Part shown: positions 1-8,061 of the stretch, piece after piece
How the letters are laid out: each line of letters opens with the position of its first letter
Position numbering within the stretch: position 1 is the stretch's first letter
Assembly: GCA_035468175.1 (NCBI GenBank)
Contig: DATITC010000079.1
Span: forward strand, 1 to 37,327
Direction: 5' to 3'
From: JAVEDQ01 sp035468175
GTDB taxonomy: Bacteria; Actinomycetota; Actinomycetes; Frankiales; Frankiaceae
Length of the DNA stretch: 37,327 nt
Notes under the pieces: generated by a model
The model's database searches: none
Seen by the model: only the letters and a program-made list of their open reading frames with translations
What the model was told of the DNA's origin: nothing
Made by a program: the position numbers and the translations under genes

Positions 1-239
1 CGGGCGCCCAGGAGCGACGCGACCAGCACCGCCACGCGACTCCCCACCCAGGTGCCCAGAACGGCCAGGAGGGCCGGCCCGAGGTCCAGCGGCGGCCCTC
101 CGGCCCGCCACCATCGTCGGTTGCGCTGTGGGGTCGGCAGCACCTGCGCCTGCGTCTCGCGACCGCGTACGACGACGACGTCGGAGGCTTCGGGATGCGG
201 CGCCTCGGCGGTCGGACGCCCCAGCTCAGGCGCCGACAT
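1..239 (-). CDS. Membrane protein, N-terminal fragment (cut by window edge)
   Basis: An open frame starts at ATG 239 and runs off the left edge. About 79 residues are visible: a polar, Pro- and Arg-rich cytoplasmic N-terminus, then the start of a hydrophobic segment from about residue 52 (motif DLGPALLAVLGTWVGSR). The ATG lies inside the last codons of the upstream glycosyltransferase gene, overlapping it by 14 bases, so the two are probably translated together. A basic N-tail followed by a helix with a Gly-Ser-Arg turn would suit another GT-C type membrane glycosyltransferase, but too little is visible to assign a family. That the frame is coding is fairly safe; the function is open. Confidence 0.6.
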   Translation of the reverse strand, partial: MSAPELGRPTAEAPHPEASDVVVVRGRETQAQVLPTPQRNRRWWRAGGPPLDLGPALLAVLGTWVGSRVAVLVASLLGA

Positions 240-1950
240 GTGCGGGCTCCGTCGCTCCCCGGGTATGGCGAGCTCGTCGGCTGCGGCGGCTTCCAGGGTC
301 TCCAGGGCTTTCGGGGCTGCCAGGGCCGCCAGGGCCGCCAGGGCCGCCAGGGCCGCCAAGCCGGACCCGATCCTCGGCGTTCACGAGCACTCCACCGGCG
401 GGGTCCTCCCCGCTGGCGGTGGCGGCACGGACGTCGTCCCGTTCCGGGTGCAGGACGTCGCGGATCACGAGTCCGGCCAGCAGGAGCAGGGTCAGATCGC
501 GGATCGCCACGGCCGCGACGAACCATCCGAGGCCCAGTCCGGCGACGTCCTTGCTACTGCTGCCGGCGAAGTAGTAGTAGCGGGTCACCAGGACCAGCGC
601 CTCGGCCGCCTGCCAGAGCAGGAACGGCCGCCACCGTGGCCTCGCCAGGGCCGCGAGCGGCAGCACCCACAGCACGTACTGCGGCGAGAACACCTTGTTG
701 GTCAGCAGGAACGCGACCACCGTCAGGAACAGCAGCTGCGGCAACCGCGGCCGGACCGGGGCGCCCAGCGCCAGGACACCGACCCCGATCAGGGCGAGCA
801 CGAGCAGCGCGCCGGTCACGAGGTTCAGTCCGCCGACCGGGAGCGTCCCCTGCTCGCGGGTCCAGTCCAGCAGCCGGGGCAGTCCGACCGCCACGACGAC
901 GAGCGCGACCAGGCCGCCGGCGGCCACGGAGATCAGCGCCCGCCGCGAGCGGCGTACCGCCCAGGCACCGCCGAGGGTTGCCACCAGCACGAGACCGAGG
1001 GCGATCAGGTGCACCGGGCCGAAGGCGTTCGGCGAGAACGACGCGGCGACGAACTGCAGGCCGAAGGCCCCGGAGTCCCAGTCCGCTACCCGCGTCTTGT
1101 TGAGATCCAGAAACCGCAGCAGGGCATTGGTCGCGACCCCCCCGCCGGAGCTGTGGTGCGGGGCGAGCGCGGCACCCCACCCGCCGCCGGCGCGGACCAC
1201 GTCGACGACCCCGGGGCCCCGGACCTTGTTCTCCGTGAAGTAGCCGGCGGCCAGGTAGACCGGCAGGTTCACCAGCACCAACGTCCCGAGGGTCCAGCCC
1301 GCGGTGCGCGCCCAGGTACGCAGGCGGCCGGCCCGCAGGCACAGCAGGGCCAACGGCACCAGGAACAGGATCGGATAGAACTTCGTCGCCGCTCCGAGCC
1401 CGAGCAGCACCCCGGCGAGTGCCGGCGCCCGTCGGGACCAGGCGAGCACCCCCGCGGACGCGAAGGCGACCGCGAGCAGATCCCAGTTGGTGAAGGCGTG
1501 CAGCAGCAGGCTCGGCGCGACCGCCACCAGCAGCGCGTCCTGAGGTCGGGCTCCGGCCGTCAAAGCGGTGCAGCCCACCACCACCCCCGCCGCGAGGATG
1601 AGCAGCAACGCGGTGGCGTCCCCGAATAGCGCGACGCCCAGGTCCTGCCCTCCGACCGACGTCGCGGGGGCCAACCGGGACACCTCGGCAGCACCCTGCA
1701 TGGCGGCACCGATGAGCACCGGGTACTCGACCGGAGCGTCCAGATAGGGGCGATCCCCCTGGTCCAGGCCCTCGGCGCCGTACAGGGCGACGACGTCGGA
1801 GTAGCAGAGGTGGGTGTACTGGAACTCGTTCGACCAGTTGCGGGTGTCCCGACAAGGGGCCTTCTCCGCGTATCCGAGCACGCAGGTGAGCAGCGTCAGC
1901 AGCAAGAGCAGCCGCAGCGTCGTCGGGCGGCGGTACCAGGGCGCCGTCAT
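226..1950 (-). CDS. GT87-family integral membrane mannosyltransferase-like protein
   Basis: This 574-residue polytopic membrane protein resembles the DUF2029/GT87 polyprenyl-phosphate-dependent mannosyltransferases of actinobacteria, which build cell-envelope glycans on the outer face of the membrane. Visible family-like motifs are YSDVVALY and PYLDAPVEYPVL near the N-terminus, TNWDLLAVAF, ATKFYPILFLVPLALL, and NKVFSPQYVLWVLPL late in the protein. The start is ATG 1950 (MTAPWYRR), directly before the first helix. The frame stays open further upstream, but that part overlaps the PBP gene and has no membrane character. The gene lies 65 bases after the PBP gene on the same strand, the arrangement of M. 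tuberculosis ponA1-Rv0051. The C-terminus ends in an unusual Gly-Gly-Pro repeat and an Arg-rich tail. The sugar substrate is not known from sequence. Confidence 0.85.
   Translation of the reverse strand: MTAPWYRRPTTLRLLLLLTLLTCVLGYAEKAPCRDTRNWSNEFQYTHLCYSDVVALYGAEGLDQGDRPYLDAPVEYPVLIGAAMQGAAEVSRLAPATSVGGQDLGVALFGDATALLLILAAGVVVGCTALTAGARPQDALLVAVAPSLLLHAFTNWDLLAVAFASAGVLAWSRRAPALAGVLLGLGAATKFYPILFLVPLALLCLRAGRLRTWARTAGWTLGTLVLVNLPVYLAAGYFTENKVRGPGVVDVVRAGGGWGAALAPHHSSGGGVATNALLRFLDLNKTRVADWDSGAFGLQFVAASFSPNAFGPVHLIALGLVLVATLGGAWAVRRSRRALISVAAGGLVALVVVAVGLPRLLDWTREQGTLPVGGLNLVTGALLVLALIGVGVLALGAPVRPRLPQLLFLTVVAFLLTNKVFSPQYVLWVLPLAALARPRWRPFLLWQAAEALVLVTRYYYFAGSSSKDVAGLGLGWFVAAVAIRDLTLLLLAGLVIRDVLHPERDDVRAATASGEDPAGGVLVNAEDRVRLGGPGGPGGPGGPGSPESPGDPGSRRSRRARHTRGATEPAHVGA
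314..358. repeat. 9-bp tandem repeat (GGGCCGCCA)
   Basis: Five 9-bp units in tandem (the first has one changed base) sit in the 3' end of the GT87 gene. On the minus strand they encode Gly-Gly-Pro triplets, giving a collagen-like tail after the last membrane helix. A multiple-of-three unit keeps the frame when copy number changes. Confidence 0.85.
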
Positions 1951-2015
1951 GCCCTTCAGTCTGTCAGCGCCGGGCCAGGGGGGACGCCGACCGGACGGTG
2001 ACCACGCCCGCCGCG

Positions 2016-4211
2016 TCACCCGCCGGTGCCGTTCCCGCCGCCTCCCGTACCCGGTACCCGAACGATCGGTGAGCTGCTGGGGCGCGGCTGGGGGCGGGTC
2101 GCGCTCGGCGAGGGACGGACGGTCGTAGTCCGGGGCGACGGCGTCGTGCCGGTGGGTGGCGGCGGCGAGAAGGTCGACCGCGGGATGTAGGTCTGGTACG
2201 TGCGGGTCGGGCGGGGCGCCGGCACCGCCTGTCCCTGCGTCGACCCGTTGAAGCTCGCCTTCGGGAACGGGATGACCGGTTGGCCCGAGAGCGCGTTCTC
2301 CATGAAGTTCTGCCACACCCGCCCGGGCAGCGTGCCACCGGTCACTTCGTTGAGGCCGAGGATGCCGTTCAGCGGTTTGCGCTGTGGACGGAAGAGCGCC
2401 ACCGCCGCGGCCAGCTGGGGGGTGTAGCCGCAGAACCAGGCCGACAGGTTCTGGTCGGTCGTCCCGGTCTTGCCGGCGGCCGGCCGACCGGGGTCCAGCC
2501 CGGCTGCGGTGCCGCGCTGCAGCGGCTGCTGCAGCGCGTAGGTCAGATCCGCCGACGCCGACTGGGACAGGGCCCGGGACTTCCGGCCGGGCGCCGAGTA
2601 GACGACGTTGCCGTCCCGGTCGACGGCCTTGTCGACCAGGTGGGCCGTGGCGGTCTCGCCCTGGCTGGCGAACGTGGCGTAGACGTTGGCCATGTCGATC
2701 GGCTTGACGTCGGCGACCCCCAGCGGCAGGGACGAGACCTCGGGCAGATTCGTCCCGGCCGGAATGCCGAGCGCGTGGCCCATCTTGGCGACGTTGCTCT
2801 CGCCGGTGTCGAAGCCGAGCTTCACGAAGACGCTGTTGACCGAGTGGGCGGTCGCCGTCGGCAGGTTGACCGATCCGAAGCTCTCGCCGCCGTAGTTCGG
2901 CACGCCGGACGGGTACCCGGGGACGACAACCGAATGATCATTTCCGTTGTAGGAGGAGTTCAGGCTGGTGCCCTTCTGCAGCGCTGCGGCGAGTGCGATC
3001 GGCTTGAACGACGATCCCGGCTGCACCGGATAGGTCACGTTGTCGACGTAGTCCTCGTAGCCGTTCGACGGGTCCTTGCCGAACGTCTTGCCGCCATACC
3101 AGGCGAGCACGTCCCCGGAGCCGGGCTGAACCGCCACCAGGGCGGTCTGCAGGTCAGCCGGGGCACCACCGAGGACGTTGTCGACGGCGTTGACCGCGGC
3201 CTGCTGCATCTTCGGGTCGAGCGTGGTCGTGATCTGCAGGCCACCGCGGGTGATCTGGTCCTCGGAGATCCCGGCAGCGGTCAGCTCACGGGTGACTGCT
3301 TCCCGGATGTAGGCGTCCTGCGGCGTCTTGGGAGTGTTGGCGCCGTCGGTCTTCTGCGCAAGCGTCGTCGGCAGCTTGGCCCGGGCGGCCCGGTCCGGGT
3401 CCAGCCAGCCCTGCTGGACCATGGTGTTCAGCACCTCGCGGAATCGGGCGTCAGCGCCTTCCGGGTCCTGCCGTGGATCCAGCTCGGACGGCGCCCGGAT
3501 CAGCCCGGCGAGAACCGCTCCCTGCTCCGCGGTCAGCCGCTTGGCCGACGTGCCGAAGTAGGCGCGCGAGGCGGCCTCGATGCCGTACGCCCCGCGGCCG
3601 AAGTAGATCGTGTTCAGGTAGAACTCCAAGATCTGGTCCTTGGAGTACTTCCGGTCCAGCTTGATGGCGAGGGCGATCTCCCGCATCTTGCGGGAGAACG
3701 TGCGCGCCTGGGTCAGGTAGGCATTGCGGGCGTACTGCTGCGTGATCGTCGACCCGCCCTGCGCGACTTCGCCTCCCTTGATGTTCGTCCAGGCGGCGCG
3801 GAGGGTGCCGCGGAAAGAGATGCCGGACTCCGAGTAGAAGTTCCGGTTCTCGGCGGCGAGCACGGCGTTGCGCGCATCGACCGACACCGCGTCGAGCGGG
3901 ACGTCGGTGCGGTTGACGGAACCGATCTTGACGATCTGGGTCTTGCCGTCGCGGTAGGTGACCGTGCTGACCTGCTCGGTGTCCACCGAGTTCGGGAGCG
4001 GGACCTTGGTCGCGGCGTAGAACAGCCCCGCCGCGGCGATGACGAACAGCGAGAAGACGGTGAACAGCACCACCCCGGTCCGGCGGGTGAACGGGGAGCG
4101 GCGCTTCCACCACGCGCCGAGGCCACTGGCCTGTTCCTCGTCGGAGGAAGAGCCCTCGGTCGGGGGGTCCTCCCCCGTGCCGGTGCCCGACTTCTCCGTT
4201 GTAGTGCTCAC
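2016..4211 (-). CDS. ponA: Bifunctional class A penicillin-binding protein (PonA-type)
   Basis: This 731-residue protein polymerises and cross-links peptidoglycan outside the membrane. An acidic cytoplasmic tail (1-40) is followed by one membrane helix (about 45-68). The GT51 glycosyltransferase domain (about 95-270) has the putative catalytic Glu121 in ENRNFYSE, QGGSTITQQ (151-159) and RKMREIALAIKLD. The transpeptidase domain (about 330-640) has SSFK with nucleophile Ser400, SVN (457-459) and KTGT (581-584). The tail is long and rich in Pro, Thr and Ser. The start is GTG 4211, with GGGGAG about nine bases upstream. Next to DUF5318, PadR and ino1 genes, the context is that of M. tuberculosis ponA1 (Rv0050). 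All catalytic motifs are present, so both activities are expected. Confidence 0.96.
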   Translation of the reverse strand: MSTTTEKSGTGTGEDPPTEGSSSDEEQASGLGAWWKRRSPFTRRTGVVLFTVFSLFVIAAAGLFYAATKVPLPNSVDTEQVSTVTYRDGKTQIVKIGSVNRTDVPLDAVSVDARNAVLAAENRNFYSESGISFRGTLRAAWTNIKGGEVAQGGSTITQQYARNAYLTQARTFSRKMREIALAIKLDRKYSKDQILEFYLNTIYFGRGAYGIEAASRAYFGTSAKRLTAEQGAVLAGLIRAPSELDPRQDPEGADARFREVLNTMVQQGWLDPDRAARAKLPTTLAQKTDGANTPKTPQDAYIREAVTRELTAAGISEDQITRGGLQITTTLDPKMQQAAVNAVDNVLGGAPADLQTALVAVQPGSGDVLAWYGGKTFGKDPSNGYEDYVDNVTYPVQPGSSFKPIALAAALQKGTSLNSSYNGNDHSVVVPGYPSGVPNYGGESFGSVNLPTATAHSVNSVFVKLGFDTGESNVAKMGHALGIPAGTNLPEVSSLPLGVADVKPIDMANVYATFASQGETATAHLVDKAVDRDGNVVYSAPGRKSRALSQSASADLTYALQQPLQRGTAAGLDPGRPAAGKTGTTDQNLSAWFCGYTPQLAAAVALFRPQRKPLNGILGLNEVTGGTLPGRVWQNFMENALSGQPVIPFPKASFNGSTQGQAVPAPRPTRTYQTYIPRSTFSPPPPTGTTPSPRTTTVRPSPSATRPQPRPSSSPIVRVPGTGGGGNGTGG

Positions 4212-4279
4212 GACCCGGCTCTCCCCGTTCGGCAGCCCGGGGACACCCCCCGCCCCGCCGACGATCTCGGTGCTCCTGT

Positions 4280-4723
4280 TTACCCGCGTACCGGGCCCAC
4301 GGCCCGGCCCCGCGCCGGTCGACGCACCGCAGGAGGGTCGGTGTGTCCCGGTTCAGGCGCTTTGGTGCCGATCCGGAACGAGGACGAGAGGTGGTTCCAG
4401 GAGCAGTCCCGGCACACCTCCACGACGTAGACCCGCAGGTCAGTGTGGCGCAGAGACAGGGCGACCAGCTCGGATCGCGCCCGAGCCCGACCGGATGCCT
4501 CCCGGAGTTCATCGCCGTACACGTACGTGACGTGCACCAGTGATTGCGGTGACCGGCAGATCGGGCACCGCTTGTCGATCGACTCCCCGTGGTGGCGCGC
4601 GGCCCGCAGGAGATCGGGATGTGCGTCACACACCTCGCGCCGGGAGACGACGCCGCGCGCCAGGTCAGCCAACGTCGCGCGCCGGGCCAGCGCGTAATCG
4701 ACGACTGTGCGTCGCTGCAGCAC
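4280..4723 (-). CDS. DUF5318 zinc-ribbon-like conserved protein
   Basis: This 147-residue protein matches the actinobacterial DUF5318 family (Rv0049 type), which has no known function. Family features visible are VDYALARRATLADLARG, VCDAHPDLLRAARHHGE, a CPIC pair (Cys53, Cys56), YVYGDEL, and a second pair CRDC (Cys104, Cys107) before SWNHL. The four cysteines could bind zinc. The start chosen is GTG 4723 (VLQRRTVVDY), where family similarity begins; upstream codons look non-coding. No strong ribosome site precedes it. The gene lies 68 bases before ponA on the same strand, so the two are probably co-transcribed, and it is divergent from padR. Confidence 0.82.
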   Translation of the reverse strand: MLQRRTVVDYALARRATLADLARGVVSRREVCDAHPDLLRAARHHGESIDKRCPICRSPQSLVHVTYVYGDELREASGRARARSELVALSLRHTDLRVYVVEVCRDCSWNHLSSSFRIGTKAPEPGHTDPPAVRRPARGRAVGPVRG

Positions 4724-4840
4724 GCGGCGAGAATACGCCCGTGATCTGCACGTCCTCTCTCCCCCGCACGTGCGCCGGCAGAGCACCGGCCGGGGACCGG
4801 CCGGGCTGCGACACGCGGAGGACACCCTCCGTTCGCCTGT

Positions 4841-4870
4841 TTGCACTCCACGTTTACCCCTGAGTATCTT
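4841..4870 (+). promoter_or_regulatory. Likely sigma-70 promoter of padR
   Basis: TTGCAC at 4841-4846 and TATCTT at 4865-4870 are 18 bases apart, a good match to a housekeeping promoter. A transcript would start near 4877, inside the palindrome that follows. Confidence 0.5.
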
Positions 4871-4875
4871 GGGCG

Positions 4876-4894
4876 ATGTATCGAGTCGATACAT
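4876..4894. promoter_or_regulatory. PadR-type palindromic operator
   Basis: ATGTATCGAGTCGATACAT is a perfect 19-base inverted repeat centred on 4885. It has the ATGT...ACAT ends typical of PadR-family operators. It overlaps the expected transcription start and lies 29 bases before the padR start codon, the usual place for autorepression. Confidence 0.7.
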
Positions 4895-4923
4895 AAAGTC
4901 GAGTGGTCGCGGAGGAGGTCGTC

Positions 4924-5505
4924 GTGCTGGAGTTCGCCGTTCTCGGCCTGCTCGCCGAGTCACCGCTGCATGGCTACGAACTCCGCAAGCGGCTGAACGC
5001 CATGCTGGGCACCTTCCGGGCCTTCTCCTACGGGTCGCTCTACCCGACCCTTCGGCGGATGCAGGCCCGCGGGTGGGTCACCGCGGACAGCGACTCCGGT
5101 CTCGGGGGCCGCAGCAAGGTCGTCTACTCGCTGACCGGGGACGGCAAGGAGCGCTTCGGGGAACTCCTCGAGGAAGCCGGTCCGTCGGCGTGGGAGGACG
5201 AGACGTTCAACGTTCACTTCTCCTTCTTCGCGCAGACCGACCCCGATGCCCGGCTGCGCATCCTCGAGGGTCGCCGCACCCGGTTGGAGGAGAAGCGCGA
5301 GCGCTTCCGCGGGGCAGCTGTCCGCACGCGGCAGCGGGTCGACCGCTACACGCTCGAGCTGCAGCGGCACGGACTCGAGTCGGTGGACCGCGAGGTCCGC
5401 TGGCTCACGGAGCTCATCGAGACCGAGCGTGCGGAGAAGCCCCCCACGCCCCCCCGAACACCCCCGCCGCGCGGGGCCGACAACGACAGGCACACCCCGT
5501 CATGA
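4924..5505 (+). CDS. PadR-family transcriptional regulator
   Basis: This 193-residue PadR protein has the N-terminal winged helix seen in LEFAVLGLLAESPLHGYELRK and SYGSLYPTLRRMQARGWV (residues 2 to about 48), then a basic helical C-terminal dimerisation region. The start is GTG 4924: a strong GGAGGAGG lies six to seven bases upstream, and family members begin with the same Met-Leu-Glu-Phe. Homologues such as M. tuberculosis Rv0047c also precede ino1. It probably represses its own promoter through the palindrome at 4876-4894. Control of ino1 is possible but not shown. The last bases overlap an alternative in-frame ATG for ino1 at 5502. Confidence 0.92.
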   Translation: MLEFAVLGLLAESPLHGYELRKRLNAMLGTFRAFSYGSLYPTLRRMQARGWVTADSDSGLGGRSKVVYSLTGDGKERFGELLEEAGPSAWEDETFNVHFSFFAQTDPDARLRILEGRRTRLEEKRERFRGAAVRTRQRVDRYTLELQRHGLESVDREVRWLTELIETERAEKPPTPPRTPPPRGADNDRHTPS

Positions 5506-5541
5506 GCGATTTTTCCGTCAGCCAAGCCAACAGTTCAGTCC

Positions 5542-5560
5542 AAAGCACGTTCGAAAGCAC
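5542..5560 (+). promoter_or_regulatory. Direct repeat AAAGCAC in the ino1 leader
   Basis: AAAGCAC occurs at 5542-5548 and 5554-5560, 12 bases apart, in an unusually AT-rich gap between padR and ino1. It could be a regulator half-site pair. No known motif was recognised. Confidence 0.25.
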
Positions 5561-5585
5561 CATGAGAGAGCGAGGAGCGCACCGG

Positions 5586-6707
5586 ATGGGATCCGTTCGC
5601 GTCGCCATCGTCGGCACGGGAAACTGCGCCGCGTCCCTGGTACAGGGAGTCGAGTACTACCGCAACGCCGAGGCAACGTCGCGCGTCCCCGGGCTGATGC
5701 ACGTTCAGCTGGGTGATTACCACATCAGCGACATCGAGTTCGTAGCCGCCTTCGACGTCGACGGCAAGAAGGTCGGCCGTGACCTCTCCGAGGCCATCGG
5801 GGCCAGCGAGAACAACACGATCAAGATCGCCGACGTGCCGCCCACGGGCGTCACGGTGCAGCGCGGTCACACCCTCGACGGTCTGGGCAAGTACTACCGC
5901 CAGATGATCGAGGAGTCCACGGACGAGCCGGTGGACGTCGTCCAGGTTCTCAAGGACGCCCGCACCGACGTACTGATCTGCTACCTGCCGGTCGGGTCCG
6001 AGGACGCCGCCCGCTTCTACGCGCAGTGCGCCATCGACGCAGGAGTCGGCTTCGTCAACGCGCTCCCGGTGTTCATCGCCGGCACCCCCGAGTGGGCCGA
6101 GAAGTTCCGCGCCGCAGGCGTCCCGATCGTCGGTGACGACATCAAGAGCCAGGTCGGCGCCACCATCACCCACCGCGTGCTGGCCCGGCTGTTCGAGGAC
6201 CGCGGCGTCGTCCTCGACCGCACGATGCAGCTGAACGTCGGCGGCAACATGGACTTCATGAACATGCTCGAACGGGAGCGCCTGGAGTCGAAGAAGATCT
6301 CCAAGACGCAGGCCGTGACGAGCAACCTCGACCACGACCTCGGCACGAGCAACGTCCACATCGGCCCGAGCGACTACGTGTCCTGGCTCGACGACCGCAA
6401 GTGGGCCTACGTCCGACTCGAAGGTCGCGCCTTCGGCGACGTCCCGCTGAACCTCGAGTACAAGCTCGAGGTCTGGGACTCCCCGAACTCCGCCGGCGTC
6501 ATCATCGACGCGCTCCGGTGCGCCAAGATCGCCATGGACCGGGGCATCGGTGGCCCGATCCTCGGCCCGAGCTCGTACTTCATGAAGAGCCCGCCGGTCC
6601 AGTACCGCGACGACGTCGCGCACGCGCTGGTTGAGGCCTTCGCGTCCGGGGACGGGTCCACGGTCGAGCTCCAGAAGGTCGCGCCCGAGGCCGCAGCACA
6701 GCTGTAA
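5586..6707 (+). CDS. ino1: Inositol-3-phosphate synthase
   Basis: This 373-residue NAD-dependent enzyme converts glucose 6-phosphate to 1D-myo-inositol 3-phosphate, the first step to phosphatidylinositol, mannosides and mycothiol. The Rossmann start is VRVAIVGTGNCAASLVQGVEYY. Other near-invariant blocks are GLMHVQLGDYHISDIEFVAAFDVD, NNTIKIADVPPTGV, GDDIKSQVGATITHRVLA, LNVGGNMDF, SKKISKTQAVTSN and LEYKLEVWDSPNSAGV. The length fits the family (about 360-370). The start is ATG 5586 (MGSVRVAIVG), with AGGAG eight bases upstream. An in-frame ATG at 5502 overlaps the padR stop as ATGA and would add 28 residues, but that stretch is AT-rich and matches no homologue I recall. Confidence 0.96.
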   Translation: MGSVRVAIVGTGNCAASLVQGVEYYRNAEATSRVPGLMHVQLGDYHISDIEFVAAFDVDGKKVGRDLSEAIGASENNTIKIADVPPTGVTVQRGHTLDGLGKYYRQMIEESTDEPVDVVQVLKDARTDVLICYLPVGSEDAARFYAQCAIDAGVGFVNALPVFIAGTPEWAEKFRAAGVPIVGDDIKSQVGATITHRVLARLFEDRGVVLDRTMQLNVGGNMDFMNMLERERLESKKISKTQAVTSNLDHDLGTSNVHIGPSDYVSWLDDRKWAYVRLEGRAFGDVPLNLEYKLEVWDSPNSAGVIIDALRCAKIAMDRGIGGPILGPSSYFMKSPPVQYRDDVAHALVEAFASGDGSTVELQKVAPEAAAQL

Positions 6708-6735
6708 GCCGCACCATCTGTTCCTGCGCAGCCCG

Positions 6736-8061
6736 TTGGCGTTGCAGGAGTTGCTGCGCTCGCAAGGCTTCCGGCGCCTGTACGGCGTCCGCCTGCTCTC
6801 GCAGGCTGCCGACGGCGTCTTCCAGGCCAGCCTGGCGAGCGCCGTGTTCTTCAGCCCGGAACGGCAGACGGACGCCGCGGCGGTGGCCGCCGGCTTCAGC
6901 GTGCTGCTCCTGCCGTACTCGCTGATCGGGCCGTTCGCCGGGGTGCTGCTCGACCGGTGGAGCCGGGCGCGGGTCCTGGTGCGCGCGAACCTGGTCCGCG
7001 CCGCGCTGGTCCTCGCCACCGCCGCCGTCCTGGCCGGTCCCGGTGCCGACGGACTGCCGTTCTACTTGCTGGCCCTCGCGGTCATCAGCGTCAACAGGTT
7101 CTTCCTCGCCACCCTGTCGGCCGGCCTGCCCCGCGTGGTCGAGCCCGGTCAGCTGGTGACCGCGAACGCGCTGTCCGTGACCTCCGGGACCCTTGCCACC
7201 CTCGTCGGCGCCGGCATCGGGGTCGGGCTGCGCGGGTCGGGCACGGACCGCGACGCGGCTCTCGTTGCGCTGGTGGCCGGCGCCGGCTACGTCGTCTCGT
7301 CCCTGGTCGCGCGGGGGTTCGCCGCGGGACGCCTCGGCCCCGGGGCAACGCTCGAGCCAGCGCCCGAGACAGCGCCCGCGGAGCCCCTCCACTCGCTCGG
7401 CGTCGAACTGCGGGACGTCGCCACGGGGTTCGCCGCCGGCGCCCGGCACGTCTGGACCCGCCGACCGGCCGCGACCGCTCTCGCCGCCATGACCGCCCAC
7501 CGGTTCTGCTTCGGGATCACGACGCTCATCACGCTGCTCGCCTACCGCAACCTGTTCGTCGACGAAGGGCTGTTGCGCGCGGGACTGCCCGGCCTGACCC
7601 AGGTGGTCGCCGCGAGCGGGTTCGGCACCCTGCTCGGCGCCGTCGTCACGCCCGCCGTGGTGCGGCGGATCAGCAAGCCGATGTGGGTGACGGTCCTGCT
7701 CGGGTCGGGCGCCGTGATCGAGGTCGGGCTCGGGTTGCCCTACGAGACCCTGACCTTCGTCCTGGCCGGCTTCGCCCTCGGAATCGTCTCCCAAGGCTCC
7801 AAGATCTGCATCGACACGATCGTCCAGGAGAGCGTCGCCGACGACTTCCGCGGCCGGGTCTTCTCCGTCTACGACACCCTGTTCAACGTCTCGTTCGTCC
7901 TCGCGGCGGCGGCCGGCGCGCTCGTCCTGCCCGACGACGGCCACTCCCCCGCCGTGCTCGTCGCACTGGGCGTGCTCTACGCCGTGACCGCGGGCCTCTA
8001 CGCGCTCGCGAACCGGCGGCTGCTGCGGATCCGGCCGGAGGTCACCCCGACCGGGACGTGA
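6736..8061 (+). CDS. MFS transporter, probable efflux permease
   Basis: This roughly 441-residue protein has about 12 hydrophobic segments and resembles the drug-efflux branch of the major facilitator superfamily. Motif-A-like GPFAGVLLDRWSRARVL lies early, and the N-terminal ELLRSQGFRRLYGVRLLSQAADGVFQ is typical of actinobacterial members. It follows ino1 by 28 bases, probably in one transcript. The start is uncertain: no ATG or GTG fits, and TTG 6736 is chosen; CTG 6718, TTG 6742 and TTG 6751 are alternatives, none with a clear ribosome site. The 3' end overlaps the convergent cca gene by 20 bases. The substrate cannot be read from sequence. Confidence 0.82.
   Translation: MALQELLRSQGFRRLYGVRLLSQAADGVFQASLASAVFFSPERQTDAAAVAAGFSVLLLPYSLIGPFAGVLLDRWSRARVLVRANLVRAALVLATAAVLAGPGADGLPFYLLALAVISVNRFFLATLSAGLPRVVEPGQLVTANALSVTSGTLATLVGAGIGVGLRGSGTDRDAALVALVAGAGYVVSSLVARGFAAGRLGPGATLEPAPETAPAEPLHSLGVELRDVATGFAAGARHVWTRRPAATALAAMTAHRFCFGITTLITLLAYRNLFVDEGLLRAGLPGLTQVVAASGFGTLLGAVVTPAVVRRISKPMWVTVLLGSGAVIEVGLGLPYETLTFVLAGFALGIVSQGSKICIDTIVQESVADDFRGRVFSVYDTLFNVSFVLAAAAGALVLPDDGHSPAVLVALGVLYAVTAGLYALANRRLLRIRPEVTPTGT

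Noticed and set aside
52..1629. Long plus-strand open frame (525 codons) at the left end
   Set aside because: It lies opposite the GT87 gene, whose translation shows membrane helices and family motifs. This frame is a low-complexity Gly/Gln/Arg product of high GC.
2280..4430. 716-codon plus-strand frame opposite ponA
   Set aside because: The minus strand encodes a PBP with all catalytic motifs; the plus frame shows no domain and is a GC-driven shadow.
4707..5585. Upstream extension of ino1 through padR in the same frame
   Set aside because: The stretch overlaps padR in another frame and has no similarity to inositol phosphate synthases; AGGAG precedes ATG 5586.
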